Source: Octadecabacter sp. B2R22
GTDB lineage: Bacteria > Pseudomonadota > Alphaproteobacteria > Rhodobacterales > Rhodobacteraceae
Length of the DNA stretch: 64,000 bases
Direction: 5' to 3'
Assembly: GCF_018861045.1 (NCBI RefSeq)
Contig: NZ_JAHKQJ010000007.1
Coordinates: forward strand, 644,306 to 708,305
How positions within the stretch are numbered: the first letter of the stretch is position 1; every line of letters begins with the position of its first letter. Shown one piece after another: positions 9,469-18,799 of the stretch. Both the position numbers and the translations under genes were made by a program. Under the pieces are notes generated by a model that was not told the origin of the DNA, searched no databases, and saw nothing but the letters and a program-made list of their open reading frames with translations.

Positions 9469-10791
9469 TTACCACCGGCGCTCGAATTTTTTGCGCAGGA
9501 AGATGGCTAGCGCGTTCATCAAAAGGAGGAAGATCAACAAAACGATGATACCGCCCCATGCTTTTTCGTAAAACCCAACATCAGCCCGTGCGGCCCATGT
9601 GTAAATCTGTGCTGGCATGGCCGAGTTCGGGTCCATAAAGCCGCTGACGACACCGTCAGGGTATTCACGGGCCACAAAGCCTACCATCCCGATCAGCAAC
9701 AGCGGCGCTGTTTCGCCCAAGGCCTGCGCCAACCCGATGATCGTCCCCGTCAGGATGCCCGGCATCGCCAAAGGCAGGACGTGATGGAACACCGACTGCA
9801 TCTTCGACGCGCCAATCCCGAGGGCCGCATCACGGATGGACGGCGGCACAGATTTCAAAGACGCGCGGGTGGAAATAATGATCGTTGGCAATGTCATCAG
9901 TGTCAGGACCAGTCCCCCCACCAAAGGCGCGGATTGCGGCAAATGCGCGAACTGAATGAACACTGACAGGCCCAGAATACCGAACACAATTGACGGCACC
10001 GCAGCAAGGTTTGAGATGTTCACCTCAACCAGATCGGTCAATCGGTTCTTAGGTGCGAATTCTTCTAGGTAGATAGATGCCGCAACACCGATTGGCAGGC
10101 TTAGGAACAAGACCACCAACATCATAAACAACGACCCGATGGCAGATGCGCCGATCCCAGCGCCGCCTGGGTTGTCCACACCAGAATCCTTGCCGGTGAT
10201 AAAGTCCCAGTTGAACCGAGATGTGAGAACCCCAGAATCGCGCAACGCGTCCACAATATCGAGATCAGATCCCATTAAGAACCGGCTGTCGACAATCGTG
10301 TCTCGGTTTACGCGGCCCTTAAAGTAGCCCTCAACACGAGATGATGTTTGCAGTTGGAACGTGACAGGTTGGCCAATGTCATCAAGGTTTTCGCGGTAAT
10401 AAGAGCGGATGTCGCCGCCGACCTTACCAAGAAGGCGTTCAATCGCGTCGGCGTCATATGGCACTGCAACGCCTCGCTCTGCGAGGTTGGCTTCAAAGTT
10501 GCCGATAAAGATGTCCGTGTAGGCCGCTGTTTTTAGCATTTGGCTTTCGGCGGCGTCAAATTCATCTTGGGTCAATGTGACTTCAAGTTCGACAACGTAC
10601 TGCGTGAAGGCTGGAAGGCCCGCTTTCAGAATGTTGTAGGTCAGAGCCAGTAGGAACAAGCCGCCAATCGCGATGGCAACGATCCCGTAGGCGCGAAAGC
10701 GTTTTTCAGCCGCGTTGCGCTTTTTGGTGCGGGCGTCCGCGACCTTCAAAGAACGGTGTGCCTTGGGTTCTGTAGAAGAAAGATCAGTCAT
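9469..10791 (-). CDS. pstA: Phosphate ABC transporter permease PstA
   Basis: This 440-residue permease is much longer than enterobacterial PstA (about 296). Residues 1-60 form a cytoplasmic tail and first membrane span, and about 60-215 form a hydrophilic, probably periplasmic, insert of the DUF3333 type found in alphaproteobacterial PstA. The C-terminal half is a standard PstA permease with the [21 protein letters not shown] coupling motif. Its ATG overlaps the pstC stop by one base. The insert's role is unknown. Confidence 0.92.
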   Translation of the reverse strand: MTDLSSTEPKAHRSLKVADARTKKRNAAEKRFRAYGIVAIAIGGLFLLALTYNILKAGLPAFTQYVVELEVTLTQDEFDAAESQMLKTAAYTDIFIGNFEANLAERGVAVPYDADAIERLLGKVGGDIRSYYRENLDDIGQPVTFQLQTSSRVEGYFKGRVNRDTIVDSRFLMGSDLDIVDALRDSGVLTSRFNWDFITGKDSGVDNPGGAGIGASAIGSLFMMLVVLFLSLPIGVAASIYLEEFAPKNRLTDLVEVNISNLAAVPSIVFGILGLSVFIQFAHLPQSAPLVGGLVLTLMTLPTIIISTRASLKSVPPSIRDAALGIGASKMQSVFHHVLPLAMPGILTGTIIGLAQALGETAPLLLIGMVGFVAREYPDGVVSGFMDPNSAMPAQIYTWAARADVGFYEKAWGGIIVLLIFLLLMNALAIFLRKKFERRW

Positions 10792-12263
10792 TAGTCGTAC
10801 TGCTCCCGATATTTACGAACGATATAAAGCGCGAAGACGTTCAGGCAGAGAGTGATCACAAACAGCGTCATCCCCAGCGCAAAGGCCACCATCGTTTCAG
10901 GGCTGTTAAATTCACCGTCACCTGTCAGCTGGCTGACGATTTTGGCGGTCACGGTTGTCATGGCTTCAAACGGGTTGAGAGAAAGGCTCGCTGCGGCCCC
11001 TGCCCCAAGCACCACGATCATGGTCTCACCGATGGCGCGCGACGCGGCCAACAGGATCGCACCGACGATGCCAGGTAGCGCAGCAGGAATGATGACCTGG
11101 CGGATCGTTTCACTTTGCGTGGCGCCCAGTCCGTAGGACCCGTCACGCATCGCCTGTGGCACGGCGTTGATAATGTCATCTGACAGCGAGGACACGAAGG
11201 GGATCAACATGATGCCCATGACCAAACCAGCCGTCATTGCGGCGGTACCGCCAGACATCCAATCCACACCAAAGAACCCGCCCTGACCGAAGGCGCTGAC
11301 CAAAAGCGGCCCGACGGTTAGCAAAGCAAACAGACCGTAGACGATGGTCGGGATACCCGCGAGGATTTCAAGCATGGGTTTGGCAATCGAACGCACACGT
11401 GGCGACGCGTATTCAGACAGATAGATCGCTGAAAACAACCCGAGCGGCACAGCGACGATCAGGGAAATGATCGAGATAAACATCGTGCCCCAGATCAGCG
11501 GCAAGAAACCCAGTTCTGATGAACCGCCACGGCCAGAAAAGCTCGGCTCCCAGCGGGTTCCAAAGAAGAAGTCAGCAGCCGGATAGGCCTGCAAAAAGTT
11601 GATGGTGTTGAAGATCAAGCTCAGCACGATACCGATGGTCGTAAGCACGGCGACAGATGCGGCCGCGATGAGCAGAACCAGCACACCACGTTCAACAATG
11701 TTGCGGGCGCGGAAATCTTTGGTGATGCGGCTAAGGGCAAAGGCAAATCCCGCCAGCGCAATTGCCAGCACAACAAATCCGCGCGCCCAGCTTCCTGTGT
11801 TGGACAGACCGCGATAGCGTTGCGCCGCGTTAAGTGTTTCGGGTGTGACGTCAGACCCGACAGCAACACCGATGTCGCCCAGAAGGTCGCGCACATCAGT
11901 TGTTTCAGCGTCCATGTTGGCGGCGGCATCAGAGGTCAGCGCGCCTTGGGCGATGGCGGTGTCGAGCCCTTCGGCGACACGCCGCACATCGGCCATGGCC
12001 AAGGATTGCGCGCGGCTATCCTCTAAATTCAAAAGTCCGGAAACGGACTGATCGATCAACAAAGGTTGTGCAATCGCCCAGATCGCGAGAACCAGCAGGG
12101 ATGGCACAAGAACCGTCAACGCGACGTTCTGGCCGTAGTACCCCTTAAGCGAGTGAAGGATGCGTTGATCCCCGTCCGCAGATGAAACGGCACGTTGCAC
12201 CCCTAAGACATAGCCGATGACTGCTAAAGCGATGACAATGCTGACGATCAAGATCAATGACAT
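10791..12263 (-). CDS. pstC: Phosphate ABC transporter permease PstC
   Basis: This 490-residue permease, PstA's partner, also carries an N-terminal extension: a first span at about residues 2-22, a second at 45-65, then a soluble region to about 140 (DUF3708-like), before the permease core with the GLGATQSETIRQVIIPAALPGI coupling loop. The start at MSLILIVSIVIALAVIG is chosen because a G-rich ribosome-binding site (GGGGGG) lies about ten bases upstream and the first span begins at once. An in-frame start 14 codons earlier is less likely. Confidence 0.9.
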   Translation of the reverse strand: MSLILIVSIVIALAVIGYVLGVQRAVSSADGDQRILHSLKGYYGQNVALTVLVPSLLVLAIWAIAQPLLIDQSVSGLLNLEDSRAQSLAMADVRRVAEGLDTAIAQGALTSDAAANMDAETTDVRDLLGDIGVAVGSDVTPETLNAAQRYRGLSNTGSWARGFVVLAIALAGFAFALSRITKDFRARNIVERGVLVLLIAAASVAVLTTIGIVLSLIFNTINFLQAYPAADFFFGTRWEPSFSGRGGSSELGFLPLIWGTMFISIISLIVAVPLGLFSAIYLSEYASPRVRSIAKPMLEILAGIPTIVYGLFALLTVGPLLVSAFGQGGFFGVDWMSGGTAAMTAGLVMGIMLIPFVSSLSDDIINAVPQAMRDGSYGLGATQSETIRQVIIPAALPGIVGAILLAASRAIGETMIVVLGAGAAASLSLNPFEAMTTVTAKIVSQLTGDGEFNSPETMVAFALGMTLFVITLCLNVFALYIVRKYREQYD

Positions 12264-12342
12264 ATTCTGTGCCCCCCGGCACGGCTTGTGCCCGCTTTCG
12301 GGCACGCAGACAATCGTCTGTCTTTCGGTTGTTCAGGTGGTT

Positions 12343-12368
12343 GGGTGGCCCAAATGATCGGGCCACCC
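12343..12368 (-). other. Intercistronic stem-loop between pstS and pstC
   Basis: GGGTGGCCC (12343-12351) and GGGCCACCC (12360-12368) form a perfect 9-bp stem with an 8-base loop, 14 bases after the pstS stop. No U-tract follows on the minus strand, so it is unlikely to be a full terminator. A transcript-stabilising or partial-attenuation role that raises PstS over PstCAB is inferred. Confidence 0.65.
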
Positions 12369-12382
12369 ATGTTTCGGAACGC

Positions 12383-13420
12383 TTACTGGATTTCCAGTGT
12401 TTCTTCTGCTTCAACAGCCGCTTGTGTCGCAGCCAGTTCTGGGTCGGATACCAGACCGTACTGAGCAAGTGGGCCTGATGGGCCAGCAACTTCGTCAGCG
12501 ATGAAGAACTGAGCGAATTCTTTCACACCAGGGATAACGCCGATGTGCGCTTGCTTGATGAAGAAGAACAATGGGCGAGATACAGGGTATTCGCCGGATG
12601 CGATTGTCGCTGTTTCTGGTGTTACGCCAGACATTGTCGCAACTTGCAGTGTGTCTGTGTTGTTCTCGTAGAACGCCAGACCGAAAACGCCGATACCGTT
12701 CGGGTTCGCTTCGATACGTGCAAGTGTTTCTGTGTAGTCACCGTCGATGTCGACTGTGATGCCGTTGCCGCGCACTTCGATGCATGCATCTTCAGCGTCG
12801 TCTTCGGACATGCCGGATGCGATCATCGCATCAAACGCACCAGTTGTTTCACAACCAACCATCAGAACTTTGTCTTCGAACACTTCACGTGTGCCGTGCT
12901 TTGTGCCCGGAATGAAGGCGACGATGTCTTCAGCTGGCAGGTCAGCGTTGAAATCAGCCCACTGTGTGTGCGGGTTTGCAACAACTTCGCCGTCAACCAG
13001 AACAGTCGCGCCAAGTGCGTTGAAGATGTCAGCTGGTTCGAACGCGGAGTAGTCAGGGCCGTCGATCTGGGACGCAAATACGATGCCGTCATAACCGATA
13101 CGAACTTCGATGATGTCTGTCACGCCGTTCTCAAGGCAGAGATCGATGTCGGACTGACGGATCGGGCGGGAAGAGTTCGCGATGTCGATTGTGTTTTCGC
13201 CAACGCCTTCACAGAAGCGCTTGAGACCAGCAGAAGAGCCGCCAGATTCAACAACCGGTGTTGGGAAATCAAAGTTGTCGCCGAATGCTTCTGCGACGAT
13301 GGACGCATATGGCAGAACTGTAGACGAGCCAGCGATCTGGACGTTGTCACGTGCTGCTGCGGATGTAGCGGAGACGGCTGCGACGGCCAATGTAGAGGCG
13401 GTCAGTTTGAGAAAGGACAT
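12383..13420 (-). CDS. pstS: Periplasmic phosphate-binding protein PstS
   Basis: This 345-residue protein has a Sec signal peptide (residues 1-23, ending SAAA) and a PstS-like core. The phosphate-contacting segments are GSSTVLPYA near the N-terminus, ESGGSSAGL, and PGTKHGTREVFEDKV mid-protein. It captures phosphate for PstCAB. It is the first gene after a three-repeat Pho box, so it should be the most strongly induced gene under phosphate starvation. A stem-loop separates it from pstC. Confidence 0.95.
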   Translation of the reverse strand: MSFLKLTASTLAVAAVSATSAAARDNVQIAGSSTVLPYASIVAEAFGDNFDFPTPVVESGGSSAGLKRFCEGVGENTIDIANSSRPIRQSDIDLCLENGVTDIIEVRIGYDGIVFASQIDGPDYSAFEPADIFNALGATVLVDGEVVANPHTQWADFNADLPAEDIVAFIPGTKHGTREVFEDKVLMVGCETTGAFDAMIASGMSEDDAEDACIEVRGNGITVDIDGDYTETLARIEANPNGIGVFGLAFYENNTDTLQVATMSGVTPETATIASGEYPVSRPLFFFIKQAHIGVIPGVKEFAQFFIADEVAGPSGPLAQYGLVSDPELAATQAAVEAEETLEIQ

Positions 13421-13506
13421 GTGTCACTCCTAGTGATTTTCGATGTCGCCCCACGCTTGTCGCGGGACTTACAGGGCGTTGACTACTGGCGCTGCAAAAC
13501 GCTTTT

Positions 13507-13535
13507 GTGACACTTATGTAAAAGTAATGTGACAG
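13507..13535 (-). promoter_or_regulatory. Three-repeat Pho box upstream of pstS
   Basis: On the minus strand, CTGTCAC (13535-13529), CTTTTAC (13524-13518) and GTGTCAC (13513-13507) are 7-base direct repeats, each separated by an AT-rich 4-base spacer, giving an exact 11-base period. This is the known PhoB recognition architecture (CTGTCAT-like 7-mers, 4-base spacers). It lies 86 bases ahead of the pstS start and just after the phoR stop, so pstS-phoB can be induced separately from phoR. Confidence 0.85.
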
Positions 13536-13558
13536 TCGAAGGTCGGCCGTTATTCGGG

Positions 13559-14602
13559 TCAGGAATTGTCCGTCACCATCTGGAATAATACCGCAAATTC
13601 AGACCCTTGCCCCAATGTGCTGGTGATACGCAAACGTGCCCTGTGACGGGTGATAATATGTTTGCAGATGGCCAAACCCAGCCCAGTCCCGCCTTTATCG
13701 CGCCCGCGATGAGAATCGACTCGGTAGAAGCGTTCGGTCAGGCGGGCGATGTTGTGGTTAGGGATTCCCTCGCCCTGATCAATCACGCTCAATTTGGCGG
13801 TTTGCTTGCTCGGCGTGCTCAGTTGAACCGTTACAGTGCGATCTTCGCCTCCATATTTGATCGCGTTCTCAACAAGGTTGCGCAGAACCTGTGCCAGTTG
13901 ATCCCAATCCCCAAGAACTTCGATGTCTTGATCTGGAACATCGACGACCAACTCAACGTTCTGGGGGGCGGCGACCGGCCCCAGTCCTGCTACGATGTCT
14001 TTGGCCAATTGGTTCAAAACCACTTTCGTCGTTGGCCTGATCCGCTCAAGGTCCTCAACTCGGCTTAGGGACAGCAAATCCTCAACCAGCCTATGCATTC
14101 GACCTGCTTCTTGTTCCATAATCGCAAGGAACCGATCTTGTGCTGCGGGGTCATTTTTGGCGGGGCCGCGCAGGGTTTCAATGAACCCAACCAGCGATGT
14201 CAAAGGGGTGCGAAGTTCATGGCTGACGTTGGCCACAAACTCGCGGCGCTTTTCATCGGCATCCGACTGGGCCGTTGTATCCGTAAAGCTCATCAAGGCC
14301 GAAAATCCACCAAGCCCGCCGTCATGCTCAAGGCTCAGCGGTGTTACTGAAACATCCCAAAGCGTGTCACGTGCGCCGTCATTGCTGGTGTAGCGCACCA
14401 CAGGGCTGCCAATGCCGGACAGGCAGATTTCAATGGCTTCCAGAATGGCTGGTTGGCGCAGCGCCGTCACATAGGACCAACCCGTCGCATCCGTGCCAAG
14501 CAAGCTCATCGCAGGATTATTCGCGCAGGCCAACCTCCCATCGGGCCCAACCAAGATGACTGGGTTGGGGAGCGCTTTGACCATGGCATGGGTGTCAATC
14601 AT
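13559..14602 (-). CDS. phoR: Phosphate regulon sensor kinase PhoR
   Basis: This is a 347-residue histidine kinase with a PAS domain (residues about 8-115), a HisKA domain with the phospho-accepting His in FVANVSHELRTPLTSL (about 130) and a HATPase_c domain with N (LRNLVENAIKYG), G1 (DQGEGIP) and G2 (GGTGLGLAI) boxes. It lacks obvious N-terminal membrane spans, unlike E. coli PhoR, so it may be cytosolic or attach through partners. It sits immediately upstream of the Pho box and pstS, which makes PhoR the best assignment. Confidence 0.88.
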   Translation of the reverse strand: MIDTHAMVKALPNPVILVGPDGRLACANNPAMSLLGTDATGWSYVTALRQPAILEAIEICLSGIGSPVVRYTSNDGARDTLWDVSVTPLSLEHDGGLGGFSALMSFTDTTAQSDADEKRREFVANVSHELRTPLTSLVGFIETLRGPAKNDPAAQDRFLAIMEQEAGRMHRLVEDLLSLSRVEDLERIRPTTKVVLNQLAKDIVAGLGPVAAPQNVELVVDVPDQDIEVLGDWDQLAQVLRNLVENAIKYGGEDRTVTVQLSTPSKQTAKLSVIDQGEGIPNHNIARLTERFYRVDSHRGRDKGGTGLGLAICKHIITRHRARLRITSTLGQGSEFAVLFQMVTDNS

Positions 14603-14611
14603 GACGCGCGC

Positions 14612-15793
14612 CTAGACCTTTTGGCTCTCGGTGATCGCCTTGGTGAATTCGGCGATCAACATATCCGGGTCTTCAAGGCCAACGGAGATCCGAAAGAAGC
14701 CCTCCGAGATGCCCAGATCCGCGCGCGCCTCTGGCGTAAGCGCTCGGTGGGATGAAGACGCAGGATGGCTTAGCGTCGTGCCCACATCGCCCAATGTCGG
14801 CGCAAAAGGCAGCTCGGGCGCTGCCCGTGTCATAGCATCCGCCGCCGCACGCCCGCCTTCGATTTCAATAGACAGCATGTTGCCGGGGCGGTTCCCCAGA
14901 ATTTGAAGGGCGCGATTGTGGTCGGGGTGATCGTTGCGGCTTGGGTGGAACACCCGTTTCACGCCTTTTACGTCCGCTAATGCTTCCGCCAAAGTTGTGG
15001 CCGTGGCCTCTGCGCGGTCATATCGGATTTCAAATGTTTGCAGGCCGCGTTCCGCCAACCAGCAATCAAACGGGCTGGCCGTCATGCCAAATGTGGTGTT
15101 GGCGATGTAGATCGCCTCGTTCAAGGCGGGGTCTTTCGCAACGGCATACCCGAGCGTCGCATCTGCATGCCCCGCCAACAGTTTTGTCACCGAATGCACC
15201 ACAATATCTGCGCCGTGATCAAACGGGCGATACCCGCGCGGCGTGGTAAAGGTGTTGTCGACCATCAATAAGATACCGCGCTCATTGGCGATTTTTGCAA
15301 TGCCTTCCATGTCGGCGATGCGAATGGTCGGGTTCGACACCACCTCAACAATCATCATGCGGGTGTTGGGCCGGATCGCGGCCTCAAAGGACGCTGCATC
15401 CGTTGGGTCCGCCAATGTTGTTTCAATGCCAAAGCGTGGCAAGTCTTGTGTCATCAAACGCAAGGTGCGCCCATAAAGCTGATCCGCACCGATCACGTGA
15501 TCGCCGGACTTTAACAACCCAAACAACACGGTAGACACCGCCGCCATGCCTGATCCGTTGACGATCCCGCCCTCAACCCCTTCGAGCATGTCGATCTTTT
15601 GCGCCAGAACGGTCGCGTTTGGGTGGCCTTCGCGGGCATAGGTATATCCAGTGCCTTCGGCATATTGCTTATCCAAAGCGGTCGGATCTGGGGAAGAATA
15701 CACAACACTTGGCTGCAATGGTGTCGCCACCGGGCGTGAAACAGAACTCGGCCACTCTGGGCGCCGAGCGAGGGATTTTGGTGTCTCAGCCAT
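14612..15793 (-). CDS. metC: Cys/Met metabolism PLP enzyme (cystathionine beta-lyase or homoserine sulfhydrylase type)
   Basis: This 393-residue member of the Cys/Met metabolism PLP family shows NGSGMAAVSTVLFGL (cofactor phosphate), VEVVSNPT, VDNTFTTPRGYRP and HSVTKLLAGHADATLG with the Schiff-base Lys. The family includes cystathionine beta-lyase, cystathionine gamma-synthase and O-acyl-homoserine sulfhydrylases; sequence inspection alone does not separate them. Its start overlaps the stop of the preceding gamma-carbonic-anhydrase-like gene by eight bases. A homoserine acyltransferase (metA) lies elsewhere in the window, so a role in methionine synthesis is plausible. Confidence 0.75.
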   Translation of the reverse strand: MAETPKSLARRPEWPSSVSRPVATPLQPSVVYSSPDPTALDKQYAEGTGYTYAREGHPNATVLAQKIDMLEGVEGGIVNGSGMAAVSTVLFGLLKSGDHVIGADQLYGRTLRLMTQDLPRFGIETTLADPTDAASFEAAIRPNTRMMIVEVVSNPTIRIADMEGIAKIANERGILLMVDNTFTTPRGYRPFDHGADIVVHSVTKLLAGHADATLGYAVAKDPALNEAIYIANTTFGMTASPFDCWLAERGLQTFEIRYDRAEATATTLAEALADVKGVKRVFHPSRNDHPDHNRALQILGNRPGNMLSIEIEGGRAAADAMTRAAPELPFAPTLGDVGTTLSHPASSSHRALTPEARADLGISEGFFRISVGLEDPDMLIAEFTKAITESQKV

Positions 15794-16310
15794 GCGGTAT
15801 TTCCTTCAGTCCTGCGCGATACCGCGCGGCATTTTCTTGATAATGAAGTGCGGATGCCGTCAGCCCTTGAATGGCTGGGCCGTCAAGGTCGCGCACGATT
15901 TTGCCAATTCCCATGACCAAAGACCCGTCAGGAATGACCTTGCCTTCGGTAACCAACGCCCCTGCCCCGATTAGACAGTTTTTGCCGATTACAGCGCCGT
16001 TCAGAACAGTCGCGCCCATCCCGATCAATGAATTATCGCCGATGGTGCAGCCATGGAGCATCGCCTTATGGCCAATCGTGCAATTGGTGCCGATCACCAT
16101 CGGAAACCCCATGTCTGTGTGAAGGACACTGTTTTCCTGAATGTTGCTGCCCGCACCGACTGTGATGCGTTCGTTATCACCACGCAGTGTCGCGCCAAAC
16201 CAGATAGATGCCAGATCAAGCACCGCGACATCACCAATGACATGACAACCCGGCGCGATCCACGCGCTTGTATGTACATCCGGCGCATGGCCGTCCAATT
16301 CATAGAGCAT
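15786..16310 (-). CDS. Gamma-carbonic anhydrase family protein (left-handed beta-helix)
   Basis: This 174-residue protein has hexapeptide repeats through residues about 10-145 (such as IGTNCTIGHKAMLHGCTIG and IGKNCLIGAGALV), the sign of a trimeric left-handed beta-helix. Histidines in VLHTDMG, IGHKA and MLHGC occupy the metal-ligand positions of the gamma-carbonic anhydrase/YrdA/PaaY group. Real anhydrase activity is not assured in this subfamily. It lies between gmk and the PLP enzyme on the same strand with short gaps. Confidence 0.85.
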   Translation of the reverse strand: MLYELDGHAPDVHTSAWIAPGCHVIGDVAVLDLASIWFGATLRGDNERITVGAGSNIQENSVLHTDMGFPMVIGTNCTIGHKAMLHGCTIGDNSLIGMGATVLNGAVIGKNCLIGAGALVTEGKVIPDGSLVMGIGKIVRDLDGPAIQGLTASALHYQENAARYRAGLKEIPHG

Positions 16311-16322
16311 TATTGCCTCCGC

Positions 16323-16973
16323 TTATCGGCCCTGCTTGAGGCCATTTGTAAACTCGTCATGTAACAAACGTACGTGGTCTGCCAAATCAGGCTGCTGATC
16401 GCGGCGTTGACGTTCGCCTTCGACGATGGTGCGCAAGCGCGCTTCTGTGGCGTCCAGATCATCATTGACCAATACGTAGTCATAAGACCGCCAGTGGCTG
16501 ATCTCGTCCCAGCTTTGGGTCATGCGTTTGTCGATGGTTTCTTTGTCGTCCTGCCCGCGTGTTTCCAGACGGCGGCGTAATTCGGCAATGGAGGGCGGAA
16601 GGAAGAACACGCTTAGGACGTGTTGGCCCAGCGATGAATCCTTGATCTGCTCGGCGCCCTGCCAGTCCACATCAAACAACACATCACACCCCGCATCGAT
16701 GGACGCCTTAACAGGCCCTTTGGGCGATCCGTAAAAGTTCCCGAAAACATGGGCGTGTTCCAGCATTTCACCATCTGCGACAAGTTCGCGGAATTGTTCT
16801 TCGGTGCGGAAATGATAGTCCTTGCCGTCCTCTTCGCCGTCGCGTGGGTTACGCGTGGTCGCGGACACAGAAAATTCAATCGTCGGGTCCCAAGTCCGTA
16901 ACCGTTTGGAATGGGTCGATTTTCCTGCGCCCGATGGCGATGAAAGGATGATTAGTAGGCCACGCCGCGTCAT
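16323..16973 (-). CDS. gmk: Guanylate kinase
   Basis: This 216-residue enzyme phosphorylates GMP to GDP. The P-loop reads [16 protein letters not shown] (residues about 8-23), followed by the GMP-binding [21 protein letters not shown] segment and [11 protein letters not shown]. Length is normal. It starts four bases after the yicC stop, a pairing common in bacteria. Confidence 0.96.
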   Translation of the reverse strand: MTRRGLLIILSSPSGAGKSTHSKRLRTWDPTIEFSVSATTRNPRDGEEDGKDYHFRTEEQFRELVADGEMLEHAHVFGNFYGSPKGPVKASIDAGCDVLFDVDWQGAEQIKDSSLGQHVLSVFFLPPSIAELRRRLETRGQDDKETIDKRMTQSWDEISHWRSYDYVLVNDDLDATEARLRTIVEGERQRRDQQPDLADHVRLLHDEFTNGLKQGR

Positions 16974-16977
16974 GCAG

Positions 16978-17865
16978 TTACTCCACGTTTTGAACTTGTT
17001 CGCGCAGTTGATCGATCACAGCCTTAAGCGCAAGACCGATCTGGGTCAGTGCAACATCTTGCGCCTTGGAACACAATGTATTGGCTTCGCGATTGAATTC
17101 TTGCGTCAGAAAATCGAGCTTGCGTCCACATGGCCCGCCTGCGGCCAGCAGATCGCGCGCGGCATGAACATGCGCACCAAGGCGGTCGATTTCTTCGGTG
17201 ATGTCAGATTTCACGGCGATCAACGCCAATTCTTGGGCCACACGATCAGGGTCTGCGCCGGTTGCGTCTTCCATGATGCGGCCAAGCGCCTTGGCCATCT
17301 GTATCTTTATCGCTTCGCTGCGGGATTTGGCGGCTTCAACCGCCTGCGCGGTCAGCGTTTCAATCTGATCCACTTGTGCCGTTATAACCGACAACAACGA
17401 TCCGCCCTCGACTTCACGCATTTCGATCATGGCGTTCAATGCGGCTTCAAAGTCCGCCCACACCGGGGCAGCAAAATCGACGTTTATATCCGTTTGCGCC
17501 GCCACAAGGACCCCGCGATGGGCCAATACATCCGCCGCTGTTGGCTGGCCCAATGTGACTCCTTTATCAAAGGCGCGGTCTTGAATTGCGTCTAACGCCT
17601 CAAGGATAAGATCAAGGCGTGCAGGATCAATCTGCAAGGCCCCGTCTGCCTGTTCGCGCGCCAGTCGCAGCCCGATTGTGACGTTTCCGCGTGTCGCAGC
17701 CTTGGTAACCGCCGCACGAACCTTGGCCTCAAGCCCGTCTATTCCATCTGGTACGCGCACTTTGATATCGAGCCCGCGACCATTCACACTTCTGACGTCC
17801 CACGTCCAAGATGCGCCATCGGCGTGTCCTTGCAGAGTTGCAAATGCAGTCATGGATCGGATCAC
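16978..17865 (-). CDS. yicC: YicC family endoribonuclease-like protein
   Basis: This 295-residue protein of the YicC/YloC family (N-terminal YicC domain, C-terminal DUF1732) includes members that act as endoribonucleases in RNA turnover. It starts VIRSMTAFA, matching the family's MIRSMT. That and a GGGG ribosome-binding site six bases upstream favour a GTG start over the ATG ten codons earlier. The C-terminal [19 protein letters not shown] block is the strongly conserved family signature. It is the first gene of a minus-strand group with gmk. Confidence 0.92.
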   Translation of the reverse strand: MIRSMTAFATLQGHADGASWTWDVRSVNGRGLDIKVRVPDGIDGLEAKVRAAVTKAATRGNVTIGLRLAREQADGALQIDPARLDLILEALDAIQDRAFDKGVTLGQPTAADVLAHRGVLVAAQTDINVDFAAPVWADFEAALNAMIEMREVEGGSLLSVITAQVDQIETLTAQAVEAAKSRSEAIKIQMAKALGRIMEDATGADPDRVAQELALIAVKSDITEEIDRLGAHVHAARDLLAAGGPCGRKLDFLTQEFNREANTLCSKAQDVALTQIGLALKAVIDQLREQVQNVE

Positions 17866-17963
17866 AGCTGTCCCCTTTTCGGTATGTCCTTGCACCTAAA
17901 GGCAAAGTTCACACTTGAGCAAGAGCAGCGCGGTTCTGGCCCCTGAAAAACCAGTGCGATTTC

Positions 17964-17977
17964 GTTAACCGGTTAAC
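17964..17977. promoter_or_regulatory. 14-bp perfect palindrome, candidate operator
   Basis: GTTAACCGGTTAAC is its own reverse complement. It lies in the 225-base gap between divergent yicC and the PAS_5 gene and is followed by another TTAA half-element at 17981. The length and symmetry fit a dimeric repressor site, but no regulator is identified. Confidence 0.45.
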
Positions 17978-18090
17978 CTGTTAAGACTTTGTTTAGAGTA
18001 ATTAAGGCGCGAATGTGTCAAAAGAATAGGGCAAGCGGGTCAATCAAGATCGCCGCGAAAATACGACACCACACTAAAGGGTTTTTCATA

Positions 18091-18792
18091 ATGAGTGCTT
18101 TCTTCGACAAAAACAGCCACCAGTCCGCGTTTGCCGATCATGAGAAAGGTGTCTTGATGACCAATCCAACAGAGTTGAACGAGCTGGAGACTTATTGGGC
18201 CTCTCTGCCGCGTCACAATGGCGTCCCGTTGCGCAAGGACGTGGATCCAAGTGAGATGGGTGGTCTTTTGGAAAACAGTTTCATCCTCGAACGGGTGGCG
18301 CCTGGTGTTGCACGTTTCCGCGTTGCGGGCCGCAATATCGGTCGGCTGATCGGTATTGAACCTCGCGGCCTGCCCATAACCACAGCCTTTGTTCCACAAT
18401 CACGGGGGGCTTTGGGGCTGCATTTGGAAGCTGTGTTCACCTCCCCTGGGTTGATGGAACTGAACCTCGAAGCGCCGCGCGCGGTGGGTCAGCCATTGCT
18501 CAAGGGTAAAATCCTGATGCTGCCGTTGCGCGATGAACATGGGGGCGTCAGCCGTGCCTTGGGTGTGCTTGTCATGAGCGGCATTCGCGGCATTGGAGGA
18601 CGTCGTTTTGCGATTTGTGATGATGCAGAACCACGGTTCGTGCCAGCACATGGGCTACGTGCGGTCGTGTCAAACTCGACCATTGACAAGCCTCCTCACC
18701 GCCCAAGTCTTCTGCCGTCAAAGGGCGTCACAACAGACAGAAAAAAGGCGGGGGACAGTCCTGCCCTCCGCCTTGTTGTTTCTAATCCGTAG
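18091..18792 (+). CDS. PAS_5 family protein
   Basis: This 233-residue protein has one PAS-like domain of the PAS_5 type (residues about 30-165: ETYWASLPRHNGVPLRKDVDP, then FILERVAPGVARFRVAGR) and a polar C-terminal tail of low conservation. The family is common in Rhodobacteraceae and Rhizobiales and has no assigned function; a sensory role is only suggested by the fold. The start at MSAFFDKNSH is chosen from AAAGGG ahead of it; the open frame upstream looks non-coding. Its 3' end contains the terminator hairpin of the convergent aroF gene. Confidence 0.75.
   Translation: MSAFFDKNSHQSAFADHEKGVLMTNPTELNELETYWASLPRHNGVPLRKDVDPSEMGGLLENSFILERVAPGVARFRVAGRNIGRLIGIEPRGLPITTAFVPQSRGALGLHLEAVFTSPGLMELNLEAPRAVGQPLLKGKILMLPLRDEHGGVSRALGVLVMSGIRGIGGRRFAICDDAEPRFVPAHGLRAVVSNSTIDKPPHRPSLLPSKGVTTDRKKAGDSPALRLVVSNP
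18743..18776 (-). terminator. Rho-independent terminator of the DAHP synthase gene, inside the PAS_5 coding end
   Basis: AAGGCGG (18745-18751) pairs with CCGCCTT (18768-18774), extended by GGG/CCC around a small bulge. Read on the minus strand, the stem is followed by an unbroken run of T at 18746-18741, an ideal terminator for aroF. On the plus strand only a broken T-tract follows. The element lies within the last 50 bases of the convergent coding sequence. Confidence 0.75.
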
Positions 18793-18799
18793 ATTGACC

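Noticed and set aside
12545-13510. Long open frame (321 codons) antisense to pstS
   Set aside because: It lies entirely opposite pstS and its leader, has a Cys-rich, non-protein-like composition, and reflects codon bias of the real gene.
17964-18000. CtrA binding site in the yicC/PAS_5 gap
   Set aside because: Several TTAA elements occur but none has the 7-base spacing required for a CtrA box.
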